From Sphaerochaeta sp. (GTDB taxonomy: Bacteria; Spirochaetota; Spirochaetia; Sphaerochaetales; Sphaerochaetaceae): DNA of 7,985 bases. Shown one piece after another: positions 1-6,327 of this stretch. The stretch covers positions 1 to 7,985 of the forward strand of contig JALOBD010000101.1 of assembly GCA_023228445.1 (NCBI GenBank). Direction: 5' to 3'. The notes beneath the pieces were generated by a model. That model was not told the DNA's origin. It was given only the letters and a program-made list of their open reading frames with translations, and did no database searches. Made by a program: the position numbers and the translations under genes. Positions within the stretch are counted from its first letter, which is position 1. Every line of letters begins with the position of its first letter.

Positions 1-34
1 TGCCGAGGCTGAGGATGTTGGCTGCGGTGTTCAT
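1..34 (-). CDS. Second ABC importer permease, 5' end only (partial)
   Basis: Only the first 11 codons are visible before the window edge; they read MNTAANILSLG. The ATG (positions 32-34) overlaps the TGA stop of the preceding permease as ATGA, the usual sign of translational coupling. BMP-type importers normally encode two different permeases in tandem after the ATPase, and the second often starts with a short polar stretch followed by an amphipathic segment like this one. The identification therefore rests on operon position, not on the residues, which are too few to classify. If correct, the protein would pair with the neighbouring permease to form the heterodimeric membrane channel. Confidence 0.6.
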   Translation of the reverse strand, partial: MNTAANILSLG

Positions 35-1137
35 GCTTCCACCTCCAGGGGTTTCTTGAAGCGCTTGTTCCAGGTGCGCCAGACGCGCTCGGCCAGGTAC
101 GGGTCGGCGAGGATCATCTTTGTAGCCACGATGACCAGGATGATGATGCCCTGCAGCACGTTGATCATATTGGCCGGAACGCCGACAAGGCGCTGCGTCA
201 TATCAGAGCCGACGATGAGGAGGCCGAAGAAGAAGGAGGCGGGGATGATGCCGATGGGAGAGAGGCCTCCGAAGAGGGCCACGACGATACCGGAGAACCC
301 GTAGCCGGCGGTGATGCCCTCCAGTGCCCGGCGATGGACACCGGCCACCTCGATAGCCCCGGCGATGCCGGCAAAGCCCCCGCTGATGACCATCGAGACA
401 ACCAGGTACCACCCCACGCTGATGCCCCCGTAGCGCGCGGCCCGCCCACTGGCCCCGCTGGCGCGCATCTTGTAGCCGTAGTCGGTTTTCCAGAGCAGCA
501 GGTAGATGAGCAAGGCGAGGGCCAGGGCGATGAAGAGGCCGGTATGGAGGCGGGTGCGCGGGATGAAGCGCGTCAGCCAGAGATTTCTGGTCAGGCGCAT
601 CGACTGGGGGGTGCCCGCTCCGCCGAGGGTCTTCTCGGCCGGGTCGAGGAAGGGACCGCGCAGCATGAAGGTGTAGAACTGGGCGGCGATGTAGTTGAGC
701 ATGACGGTGGAGAGCAGCTCGCTGACCTGCAGTTTCGCCTTCAGGATGCCGGCGATGAAACCCCACGCCCCGCCGAAGAGCGCTCCCGAGAGGAGGGCGA
801 GCGGGATGAGGAGGGGCTTGGGCAGGGCAGGGAAGGAGAGGGCGACCATCGTGGTGCCGAGGATGCCCATCATCATCTGCCCTTCAGCCCCGATGTTGAT
901 GATGCCGCTGCGGTAGGCGACACTGATGCCTAGCGCGATGATGGAGAGCGGGATGGCCCTCAGCAGCACCTCGCTGATCTGCAGTGTTGTCTTGAGCGGC
1001 TCGAGGAGGATGACCAGGTAGGTCTTGGCCACATCGGCTCCGATGGCCAAGAGGATGATCGAGCCGGCGGCCATGGCCGCGGCGATGGCCAAGAGGATGA
1101 TGACAGCGTGGTAGATGAGCTTAAAGTGTCTGGTCAT
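31..1137 (-). CDS. ABC transporter permease, BMP/nucleoside-type importer (NupP/YufP-like)
   Basis: A 368-residue polytopic inner-membrane protein of the BPD_transp_2 (LivM/RbsC-like) permease family. Hydrophobic segments lie around residues 9-34, 56-75, 89-100, 108-131, 200-215, 244-265, 278-310 and 325-343. The family signature RSGIINIGAEGQM is at 76-88. A cytoplasmic coupling loop, YGYKMRASGASGRAARYGG (220-238), corresponds to the usual RAVGxNPxAARYAGI segment that contacts the ATPase. GYGFSGIVVALFGGLSP follows at 278-294. Length matches the first, longer permease of NupNOPQ-like systems. Start: the ATG at 1135-1137 has AGGAG six bases upstream, inside the 3' end of the ATPase gene, and the two genes overlap by 17 bases. 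It should form the transmembrane channel with the second permease that begins at position 34. The substrate is not readable from the permease; nucleosides are the best family-level guess, with other small solutes possible. Confidence 0.9.
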   Translation of the reverse strand: MTRHFKLIYHAVIILLAIAAAMAAGSIILLAIGADVAKTYLVILLEPLKTTLQISEVLLRAIPLSIIALGISVAYRSGIINIGAEGQMMMGILGTTMVALSFPALPKPLLIPLALLSGALFGGAWGFIAGILKAKLQVSELLSTVMLNYIAAQFYTFMLRGPFLDPAEKTLGGAGTPQSMRLTRNLWLTRFIPRTRLHTGLFIALALALLIYLLLWKTDYGYKMRASGASGRAARYGGISVGWYLVVSMVISGGFAGIAGAIEVAGVHRRALEGITAGYGFSGIVVALFGGLSPIGIIPASFFFGLLIVGSDMTQRLVGVPANMINVLQGIIILVIVATKMILADPYLAERVWRTWNKRFKKPLEVEA

Positions 1138-2647
1138 CGGATACTCCTGCCATCAAGATGCCGAGCTTGCGGCGGTTCGCGTCCTTGCGCTCGAGGACCT
1201 GTTGGATTTTGCCCTTGAAGATCACCGCAACGCGGTCACAGAGGTCGAGGATCTCATCGAGCTCCTCGCTGATGAGGAGGATCCCGATACCCTCGCGCCG
1301 CTTCTCCAAGAGTTGGTGGTGGATGAACTCGGCCGCGCCGAGGTCGAGGCCCCGGATGGGGTAGACAGCAAGGAGGAACTTGGGCTTGCGGCTGATCTCC
1401 CGGGCCAGGATCACCTTCTGGATATTGCCCCCCGAGAGCGAGCCGGCGGCCACCGAGGTGTTGGGACTGCGGATGTCGAACTTTACGCGGAGGTTGGTCG
1501 CATTGGCTTCGATGGCCTTCTGCTTGAGAAAGTGGTGGTGGGCGAACTCGTCGCGCTCAGTGTCCTTGAGGATGAGGTTCTCCTTGAGGCTGAAGGAGGG
1601 GACGATGCCTTCGATGTTGCGCTCCTCGGGAATGTACCCCATGCCCGATTCGATGATGTGGTGGGGGTTCTTGTTGGCGATGTCCTCCCCGTAGAAGAGG
1701 ATCTCTCCCGTCTCCACCCTCCGCAGGCCGTTGATGGCCTCAGCCAGCTCACGCTGCCCGTTTCCCGAGACGCCGGCGAGGCCGACGATCTCGCCACAGC
1801 GGATGCTGAGGTTGAAGCCATCGAGGGCGAGAAAGCCGCGATCACTGCGGACATGGAGGTCCTTGATATCGAGGACGACGGCGCCGGTGCACGCCTCCTC
1901 CTCGTTGATCGGCAGCTCCACCTCGTGGCCGGTCATCAGGGCAGCGATGTCCGCCATCGAGTGGTCGACGGTACTGCCGTGGTAGACCACCGCCCCGTGG
2001 CGGAGGATGAGTAGTTTGTCGCAGAGGTTCTTCACCTCCTGCAGCTTGTGGCTGATGAAGATGATGGAGAGCTCGCTCTTCATGCGCCTGAGCAGCACGA
2101 TGAGCTCATCGGTCTCCTGGGGGGTGAGGGCGCTGGTCGGCTCATCAAGGATGAGGAAGCGCGCCCCGAGGCAGAGGGTCTTGACCAGTTCGACGCGTTG
2201 CTGCTCGCCCACCGAGAGCTGCCAGATGAAGGCGTCGGGGTCGACGGAGAGGCCGTACTTTTGCGATATCTCGATGATGCGGGCCCTGACCTTGGCCAAA
2301 TCGAGCTTGAGGGGTGACCACGCCGCCTTGTAGCCGAGGGCGATGTTCTCGAGCACCGTCATGTTGGCGATGAGCATGTACTGCTGGTGGACCATGCCCA
2401 GCCCGGCGCTGAAGGCGTCGTTGGGATTCTTGAAGCGAACCTCCTCACCGTTGATAAGGATGCGCCCCTCGTCGCTTTGGTAGAGCCCCATCAGGATGTT
2501 CATCAAGGTGGTCTTGCCCGCCCCGTTCTCACCGACCAGCGCAAGGATCTCCCCCTCGCCGACGGTGAGGGTGATGTCGTCACAGGCGAGGGTGCCGGGA
2601 AAGCGTTTGGTGATGTGTTCCATCCTGAGGCTGGTTATTCGTTGCAT
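1121..2647 (-). CDS. ABC importer ATPase with two nucleotide-binding domains (NupO/YufO-like)
   Basis: A 508-residue protein with two fused ABC ATPase domains, the layout used by BMP, ribose and xylose importers. Domain 1: Walker A GENGAGKT (39-46), Q-loop HQQ (87-89), signature LSVGEQQ (144-150), Walker B FLILDEP (164-170), switch His200. Domain 2: degenerate Walker A GVSGNGQRE (292-300) without the usual GK(S/T), signature LSGGNIQK (404-411), and a second Walker B region LLAVYPIRGLD (425-435) lacking the normal Asp-Glu pair; the switch His is replaced by Glu461 in ISEELDE. This asymmetry (one active, one degenerate site) is normal for the family, so the protein should be functional, powering uptake through the adjacent permeases. 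The start at 2647 has GGGAG about 11 bases upstream; Met9 (2621-2623) is possible but has no spaced ribosome site. It follows the binding-protein gene by 66 bases and overlaps the permease by 17. Confidence 0.94.
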   Translation of the reverse strand: MQRITSLRMEHITKRFPGTLACDDITLTVGEGEILALVGENGAGKTTLMNILMGLYQSDEGRILINGEEVRFKNPNDAFSAGLGMVHQQYMLIANMTVLENIALGYKAAWSPLKLDLAKVRARIIEISQKYGLSVDPDAFIWQLSVGEQQRVELVKTLCLGARFLILDEPTSALTPQETDELIVLLRRMKSELSIIFISHKLQEVKNLCDKLLILRHGAVVYHGSTVDHSMADIAALMTGHEVELPINEEEACTGAVVLDIKDLHVRSDRGFLALDGFNLSIRCGEIVGLAGVSGNGQRELAEAINGLRRVETGEILFYGEDIANKNPHHIIESGMGYIPEERNIEGIVPSFSLKENLILKDTERDEFAHHHFLKQKAIEANATNLRVKFDIRSPNTSVAAGSLSGGNIQKVILAREISRKPKFLLAVYPIRGLDLGAAEFIHHQLLEKRREGIGILLISEELDEILDLCDRVAVIFKGKIQQVLERKDANRRKLGILMAGVSDDQTL

Positions 2648-2678
2648 CGCAGATCAGTCTCCCGAGAAGAGGGGCGTT

Positions 2679-2702
2679 GGTGGCCATAGAGCCATGGCCA
2701 CC
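2679..2702 (-). other. Intercistronic hairpin between binding-protein and ATPase genes
   Basis: A perfect 9-bp inverted repeat (arms GGTGGCCAT and ATGGCCACC) encloses a 6-base loop in the 66-base gap after the binding-protein stop. On the transcribed minus strand it is followed by AACGCCCCTC, with no T-run, so it is not a standard Rho-independent terminator. Stem-loops here in importer operons commonly protect the upstream message from 3' exonucleases, giving excess binding protein over membrane components. That role is inferred from position and symmetry. Confidence 0.6.
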
Positions 2703-2713
2703 GTACCATACGA

Positions 2714-3745
2714 TCAGAGCTTGGAGTAGTCGACACTCATGTAGTCGATGGTCCCGCTCTTGGCCCGGAAGGAGGCGAGTGTCTCGTTGACCTTCGCTTC
2801 GATGGCCCCCTCCCACTTGTTCTTCAGGGCGGGGTTGAACTCGAACTTGAAGCCGCCATTGTGGAAGTTCATCGGGATGACCTCTCCACCCTTGATGCCT
2901 CCATCGAGCTTCTCGACCAGACCGATGATGACCGCTGCGTAGTTGTACGCCGAGGCCCCGATGACCTTGTAGCCCTCCGGGATTCCCAGCTGAGCGGTCT
3001 CTTGGCCCACCCACCAGATGTCGGCAGTGCGGTGGTCGGCCACGGCCCGTAGCGCGCCGAGGGCCTGCTGGCTACTGCCGGTGAGCACGTCGGCTCCCGC
3101 CTTAATCTGCGATTGGGCGATCTCACCGGCCTTGACGAAGTCACTGAAGGAGCCGGAGTGGGCGACCATGACCCGGATGGTGGGGTCGATGGCCTTCGCT
3201 CCGAGCACGAAGCCGCGGTTGTACCGCGCGGCGTCCCCGCTGTCCACCGGTCCGACGAGGCCGAGGATCTTGGTCTTGGTCGTCATGCCGGCCATCAGGC
3301 CGCTGAGGTAGCCGGTCTCCTCGCTCTCGGGCATATAGGTGAAGACGTTGGCAGGGCCGAGTTCACTGGAGGTGCCGAAGGCGAAGGTCACATCGGGGTA
3401 CTCCTCGGCCATCTCGAGGGTGAGGTTCTTGTACTGCGCCCCATGGGCGATGATGATGTCGTAGCCCTGAGCGACGTACTGGCGGGCGGCGGTACCGGCA
3501 TCGACGAGGTTCATCTTCTCAGTGTAGTTGTACTCGATGCGGCCGGGAAGCGCATCGATTGCTTCCGTGATGCCGTCGTGCATCGACTGGCACCACCCCT
3601 TGTCATCGATGGTGTTCTCGATGATCAGGGCGATCTTTACCACGTTTGAGTCCTTCTTCACCGGTGCCTTCTCACCTGAGCCGGCGGCGAAGAGGGCACT
3701 GGATACCAGGACAAGACAGAGCAGGATAGCGAGGGTCTTCTTCAT
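2714..3745 (-). CDS. BMP-family (PnrA/Med-type) periplasmic substrate-binding protein
   Basis: A 343-residue solute-binding protein of the BMP/Med family (COG1744), which in characterised members binds purine nucleosides. Residues 1-21 form a Sec signal peptide (MKKTLAILLC…SSALFA, likely cut before AGSGEK). There is no Cys at the cleavage site, so it looks like a soluble periplasmic protein rather than a lipoprotein. The mature domain starts with a beta-strand, VVKIALIIENTIDDKGW; DDKGWCQSMHDGI matches the ligand-loop region where PnrA-like proteins have D-x-S/G-(F/W)-N. Further family features are GYDIIIAHGAQY, FAFGTSS and the YLSGLMAG helix. Start choice: the ATG at 3743-3745 has GAGGAG seven bases upstream and begins the signal peptide directly. 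The frame stays open to an upstream ATG at 3826, but that lies inside the -35 box and would precede the signal peptide with 27 polar residues. It heads the importer operon and should deliver the ligand to the permeases encoded downstream. Confidence 0.92.
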   Translation of the reverse strand: MKKTLAILLCLVLVSSALFAAGSGEKAPVKKDSNVVKIALIIENTIDDKGWCQSMHDGITEAIDALPGRIEYNYTEKMNLVDAGTAARQYVAQGYDIIIAHGAQYKNLTLEMAEEYPDVTFAFGTSSELGPANVFTYMPESEETGYLSGLMAGMTTKTKILGLVGPVDSGDAARYNRGFVLGAKAIDPTIRVMVAHSGSFSDFVKAGEIAQSQIKAGADVLTGSSQQALGALRAVADHRTADIWWVGQETAQLGIPEGYKVIGASAYNYAAVIIGLVEKLDGGIKGGEVIPMNFHNGGFKFEFNPALKNKWEGAIEAKVNETLASFRAKSGTIDYMSVDYSKL

Positions 3746-3752
3746 ACGGGTT

Positions 3753-3758
3753 CTCCTC
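3753..3758 (-). promoter_or_regulatory. Ribosome binding site of the binding-protein gene
   Basis: GAGGAG on the minus strand, seven bases before the ATG at 3745. It fixes the start at the signal peptide and rules out the longer frame that begins at 3826. Confidence 0.85.
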
Positions 3759-3767
3759 AATTGGGTG

Positions 3768-3786
3768 CCTCCCACCAGGTGGGAGG
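3768..3786. promoter_or_regulatory. Perfect 19-bp palindrome, probable operator of the importer operon
   Basis: The sequence CCTCCCACC-A-GGTGGGAGG is a perfect 9-1-9 inverted repeat. It begins about five bases after the predicted transcription start and ends 22 bases before the binding-protein ATG. An odd-centred perfect dyad with a one-base centre cannot close as a tight RNA hairpin without opening inner pairs, so a protein dimer binding DNA (a repressor blocking elongation or promoter clearance) is the simplest reading. A stem with a 3-5 base loop in the leader RNA is the alternative. No regulator gene is present in the window to assign it to. Confidence 0.65.
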
Positions 3787-3797
3787 AGATTTGTTTC

Positions 3798-3826
3798 AGT
3801 ATAGGTTGAGAAGTGGTGAGTGTCAA
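3798..3826 (-). promoter_or_regulatory. Sigma-70-type promoter of the BMP importer operon
   Basis: On the minus strand the -35 box TTGACA (3821-3826, perfect consensus) is separated by exactly 17 bases from the -10 box TATACT (3798-3803, five of six consensus bases). The predicted start point is near 3790-3792, giving a leader of about 45 bases. The upstream DNA (3827-3860) is AT-rich, as expected for an UP element, and contains a 12-bp palindrome AAGAATATTCTT at 3835-3846. Such a strong core promoter next to an operator-like dyad suggests repression rather than activation as the main control. Confidence 0.85.
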
Positions 3827-3964
3827 AAGAAATTAAGAATATTCTTTCGCCTCATACGCTTGGAACTGAGAGGATGCTGAATTTTACCCTACTGTATTTA
3901 TAGTTTCTCCATATTGTTTGTTGCAAATTACGTGATAACTCAATGAGATTTTTACGCTGGCGCC

Positions 3965-4885
3965 CTATATGCAACGCGCTCCCCCATCCACAATCGTCCC
4001 TGGACGGAGGGTTTTGGCGTTTAGTGTTGCAACCTCTGTTGCACGTTTGACCGCGTGTTGCAAATCAGCACCCCGCAGCAGCTCCACTGCCAACGCCCCG
4101 TTGAAGGAGTCGCCGCTGCCGATGGTGTTGACCGCTTCTACCCGCTCAACCGGCACGGTGAAGAAGGAGGGACCGTATGCCCACACATCAAAGCTGCCCC
4201 GGGTAAAGACGCTGGCAGTATGGTAGGTGGTGTAGATCTCCTCCATGAAGGGGACGATCTTCTCCTTGACCGCAGAGGTGTCCTCGGTTTCACCGACCTC
4301 GAGGGCGAGGAAGGTCTGGGCCGCTTCGCTGAGGTTGGGCTTGATGACGTCCACACCGTAGGGGAGACACGCCTTCAGGTCCTCTCCCTTGATGTCCAGG
4401 AGTACGAAGAGGCCGGCCTCCTTGGCCATGCGCACGAAGTCGGTGTAGATGTCCTCGCTGTAGCCCGGGGCCCGGGTGCCAGCGATGACCATGGCATCGC
4501 AGGAGCGGTAGTGTGCCTCAAAGAGTGCCCTGATGGGGCCCTCCACTGAACCATCGACGGGGTAGGGCTCCTGCACCAGCTCGGTGGTCGCCCCCTCGCT
4601 CAGGATAGTGATGCAGCTTCTCATCTCACTCTTGCTGTCCGCCCAGAGCACCTCCACGTTGTCTTTCCTACACAGCGCGAGCATCTCGTCGATGCGTGGG
4701 CCACCGAGGTGGCTGAGCCAGAGGGCCTCTTCGCCGAGCTCGGTGATGATGCGGGCGGTGTTCATCCCCTTGCCCGCCACATCGAGGTAGTGGGCGGTTG
4801 CCCGGTTCACCTCGCCGAGGGCGAGGGTGGGGATGCAGAGCGTGTATTGGAAGGTGGGGTTGAGGCAGACACTGAGAATTTTCAT
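3965..4885 (-). CDS. PfkB-family sugar kinase, 1-phosphofructokinase/tagatose-6-phosphate kinase-like
   Basis: A 306-residue cytoplasmic ribokinase-fold kinase, close to the usual 305-315 residues of the 1-phosphofructokinase/LacC subgroup. The N-terminus MKILSVCLNPTFQYTL aligns with the typical T(V/L)TLNPA-x-D opening, and GEVNRA (24-29) is also typical. VAGKGMNTAR (36-45) is PfkB signature 1; KPN (182-184) is conserved; NTIGSGDSFNG (253-263) is signature 2 with catalytic Asp259 and the anion hole. Oddities: the opening motif has Gln13 where family members carry the substrate-binding Asp (Asp14 of E. coli Pfk-2), and the usual GSLPPG loop is GTRAPG (136-141). It should phosphorylate a sugar phosphate or related polyol with ATP, but substrate assignment is unsafe. 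Start: the ATG at 4883-4885 overlaps the deaminase stop as ATGA and has GGAG upstream; a longer in-frame start at 4960 would add a low-complexity Pro/Arg tail and is rejected. Confidence 0.85.
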   Translation of the reverse strand: MKILSVCLNPTFQYTLCIPTLALGEVNRATAHYLDVAGKGMNTARIITELGEEALWLSHLGGPRIDEMLALCRKDNVEVLWADSKSEMRSCITILSEGATTELVQEPYPVDGSVEGPIRALFEAHYRSCDAMVIAGTRAPGYSEDIYTDFVRMAKEAGLFVLLDIKGEDLKACLPYGVDVIKPNLSEAAQTFLALEVGETEDTSAVKEKIVPFMEEIYTTYHTASVFTRGSFDVWAYGPSFFTVPVERVEAVNTIGSGDSFNGALAVELLRGADLQHAVKRATEVATLNAKTLRPGTIVDGGARCI

Positions 4886-5364
4886 GAGAGCTCCAAGAGA
4901 AGGGTGGAGTGGGCGGGGATGAGGCGGCGGTAGCGTACCCCGCTCTGGTCGAAGAGCCACTTGCTCGCCCTGGTGTTCTCCTCCTCGGCGTACTTGTCGC
5001 TGAGGTAGACCACCTCACGGATGCCCGCCTGAATGATGGCCTTTGCACACTCGTTGCACGGAAAGAGGCCGACGTAGATGCGGCAGCCCTTGAGCTTGCT
5101 GGTGGAGTTGAGGATGGCGTTGAGCTCGGCGTGGCAGACGTAGGGGTACTTGGTCTTCAGCCACTCTCCATCGCGCTCCCACGGCGCGTCATCGTCACTG
5201 ACGCCGGTGGGAAGGCCGTTGTAGCCGACGCCCACGATCTTCTTCTCTTCGTTGACGATGCACGCCCCCACCTGGGTGTTGGGGTCCTTGCTGCGCATCG
5301 ATGAGAGGACGGCCACTCCCATGAAGTACTCGTCCCAGCTGATATAATCCTTACGCTTGGTCAT
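4882..5364 (-). CDS. dCMP deaminase-family (ComEB-like) zinc deaminase
   Basis: A 160-residue cytidine/deoxycytidylate deaminase-fold protein. The zinc site is complete: HAE at 78-80 (His78 zinc ligand, Glu80 proton shuttle) and PCNEC at 102-106 (Cys103 and Cys106 zinc ligands). Other dCMP deaminase features are SKDPNTQVGACIV (25-37), GYNGLPTGVSD (47-57, the substrate loop) and the extra segment DDDAPWERDGEWLKTKYPYV before the zinc His. Members deaminate dCMP to dUMP, feeding thymidylate synthesis. Length is typical for the bacterial ComEB/DCTD group. The ATG at 5362-5364 has AAGGAGA six bases upstream and overlaps the hydrolase gene by 14 bases; its TGA overlaps the kinase ATG. It is the middle gene of a translationally coupled trio. 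The fold and zinc chemistry are certain; dCMP rather than another cytosine-like substrate is inferred from the overall pattern. Confidence 0.9.
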   Translation of the reverse strand: MTKRKDYISWDEYFMGVAVLSSMRSKDPNTQVGACIVNEEKKIVGVGYNGLPTGVSDDDAPWERDGEWLKTKYPYVCHAELNAILNSTSKLKGCRIYVGLFPCNECAKAIIQAGIREVVYLSDKYAEEENTRASKWLFDQSGVRYRRLIPAHSTLLLELS

Positions 5365-6286
5365 CGGTTGTCTCCTTCTCCAAGAGGAATGTGATGATTT
5401 TGTCAGTCAGTTCCGCCTGCACCGAGTGGTACATCAGGAGGGCGTGGCGGGTGTGGTTGAAGGGGGGCATCTCCGTCTTGAGGACCTTGAAGTGCGGGCT
5501 TCTCTGTTCAGCCTCGATGATTTGTATATTGGCGAACGGGACGGTCCGGTCGCCGCGGTCGTGGATGGCAAAGAGCGGACAGGTGATGGTGCCAAGCTCC
5601 CGTCTGACGTGCTTCATGGCGTGGACGAGGCTGAGGCCGGGGCGGAGGAAGAGGCCGCTGTAGCCACACCAATCCTTGCTGCCATCCTCGCCGTCTTCGA
5701 AGCTCTCCTTCACCCGCGCCCCGATGGAGGGCGCGAAGAGGGCGAGGGTGCGCATGAAGTACTGTCGCCAATCGGTGATGACTCCGTCGCGGATCGAGTT
5801 ATACACCACCGGTGCTGCGATGGAGACGAGCTTGTCAGGGGCTAGCGGGCCACCGCAGTACGTCTCTCCAATCTTGAGGGTCATCATGCCGCCCATGGAG
5901 ATGCCGAGCACGTACAGCGTGTCATATTCGCTTCGAAGTCGTTCGTAGGTGCGACAGAGGTAGTCAAACCACTGGGTGAAGGTGGTCTTGACGAACTCAT
6001 TGGGGTCGGTGCCGAAGCCCGGCAAGAGCGGCGCATAGACGTCAAGGCCCGCTTCGGCAAAGACACGGCTGCTGTAGGTGTAGATCGAGGGGGTGGAGGG
6101 GAAGCCGTGGACGAGGAGGATGGCGCGCCGGTTGCCCTCCCCCTTGATGGTAATGGAGCGTGCCTTGGGGCTGAAGACTCTCGACTCATCGCTCTCGATG
6201 GGGTGGACCGCCCGGTCCTTGTAGCCGACGAGGGTGATGTTCCAGAGGAGAAAGAGGGCGATAGCCAGAAGAGTGATGATCCACAT
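5351..6286 (-). CDS. Membrane-anchored alpha/beta hydrolase (carboxylesterase/monoacylglycerol lipase-like)
   Basis: A 311-residue alpha/beta hydrolase. Residues 1-17 (MWIITLLAIALFLLWNI) form one N-terminal transmembrane anchor with no clear signal cleavage site, placing the catalytic domain on one face of the inner membrane. The oxyanion turn HGFPSTP is at 60-66, the nucleophile elbow GISMGG at 128-133 (Ser130), the acid most likely Asp246 in HDRGDRTVP, and the base His281 in NHTRHALL (His278 is an alternative). A lid-like insertion covers about 165-225. The pattern is closest to Est30/monoacylglycerol lipase-like esterases; the natural ester is unknown. It is the first gene of the deaminase-kinase operon. 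AGGAG lies only two bases before the ATG, unusually close, but no better in-frame start exists because later starts lose the anchor or fold. It starts 41 bases after the stop of the accessory cassette, with no terminator between them. Confidence 0.87.
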   Translation of the reverse strand: MWIITLLAIALFLLWNITLVGYKDRAVHPIESDESRVFSPKARSITIKGEGNRRAILLVHGFPSTPSIYTYSSRVFAEAGLDVYAPLLPGFGTDPNEFVKTTFTQWFDYLCRTYERLRSEYDTLYVLGISMGGMMTLKIGETYCGGPLAPDKLVSIAAPVVYNSIRDGVITDWRQYFMRTLALFAPSIGARVKESFEDGEDGSKDWCGYSGLFLRPGLSLVHAMKHVRRELGTITCPLFAIHDRGDRTVPFANIQIIEAEQRSPHFKVLKTEMPPFNHTRHALLMYHSVQAELTDKIITFLLEKETTDDQA

Positions 6287-6288
6287 GG

Positions 6289-6293
6289 CTCCT
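6289..6293 (-). promoter_or_regulatory. Unusually close ribosome binding site of the hydrolase gene
   Basis: AGGAG on the minus strand with only two bases (CC) before the ATG at 6286. Typical spacing is 5-9 bases. Either translation is weak or the real start differs, but the next in-frame candidates fall after the transmembrane anchor. Confidence 0.5.
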
Positions 6294-6327
6294 ACTATAG
6301 CCCAAGAGTGGAAACGGGTGAAGTCAA

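Noticed and set aside
1115..2014. 299-residue plus-strand frame opposite the ATPase gene
   Set aside because: It is antisense to a certain ATPase with intact Walker and signature motifs; its Leu/Val/Asp/Glu-rich content is what a GC-rich gene gives when read backwards, and no ribosome site or motif was seen. Other plus-strand frames (for example 334-933, 3113-3649, 4055-4549, 5357-5845) are rejected for the same reason.
3746..3826. N-terminal extension of the binding protein to an ATG at 3826
   Set aside because: The extension would start inside the -35 box, cover the -10 box and palindrome, and bury the signal peptide 27 residues from the N-terminus. GAGGAG precedes the ATG at 3745 instead.
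3880..3964. Rho-independent terminator after the sugar kinase gene
   Set aside because: The sequence after the stop has GGCGCC and a short CTCATTGAG dyad plus an A-run on the transcribed strand, but no stable stem followed by T residues.
4886..4960. 25-residue N-terminal extension of the sugar kinase
   Set aside because: It is Pro/Arg-rich, overlaps the deaminase coding end, and the PfkB fold begins right at MKILSVCLNP with an ATGA overlap and GGAG site.
5341..5350. TATAAT-like box on the plus strand
   Set aside because: It lies inside the deaminase coding region on the non-transcribed strand, with no matching -35 and no plus-strand gene downstream.
6295..6327. Promoter for the hydrolase operon: TTGACT (6322-6327) and TATAGT near the start codon
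   Set aside because: The spacing is about 22 bases instead of 16-18, and the -10-like box would put the transcript start at the ATG itself. No alternative -35 fits TATAGT. The operon may be read from upstream.
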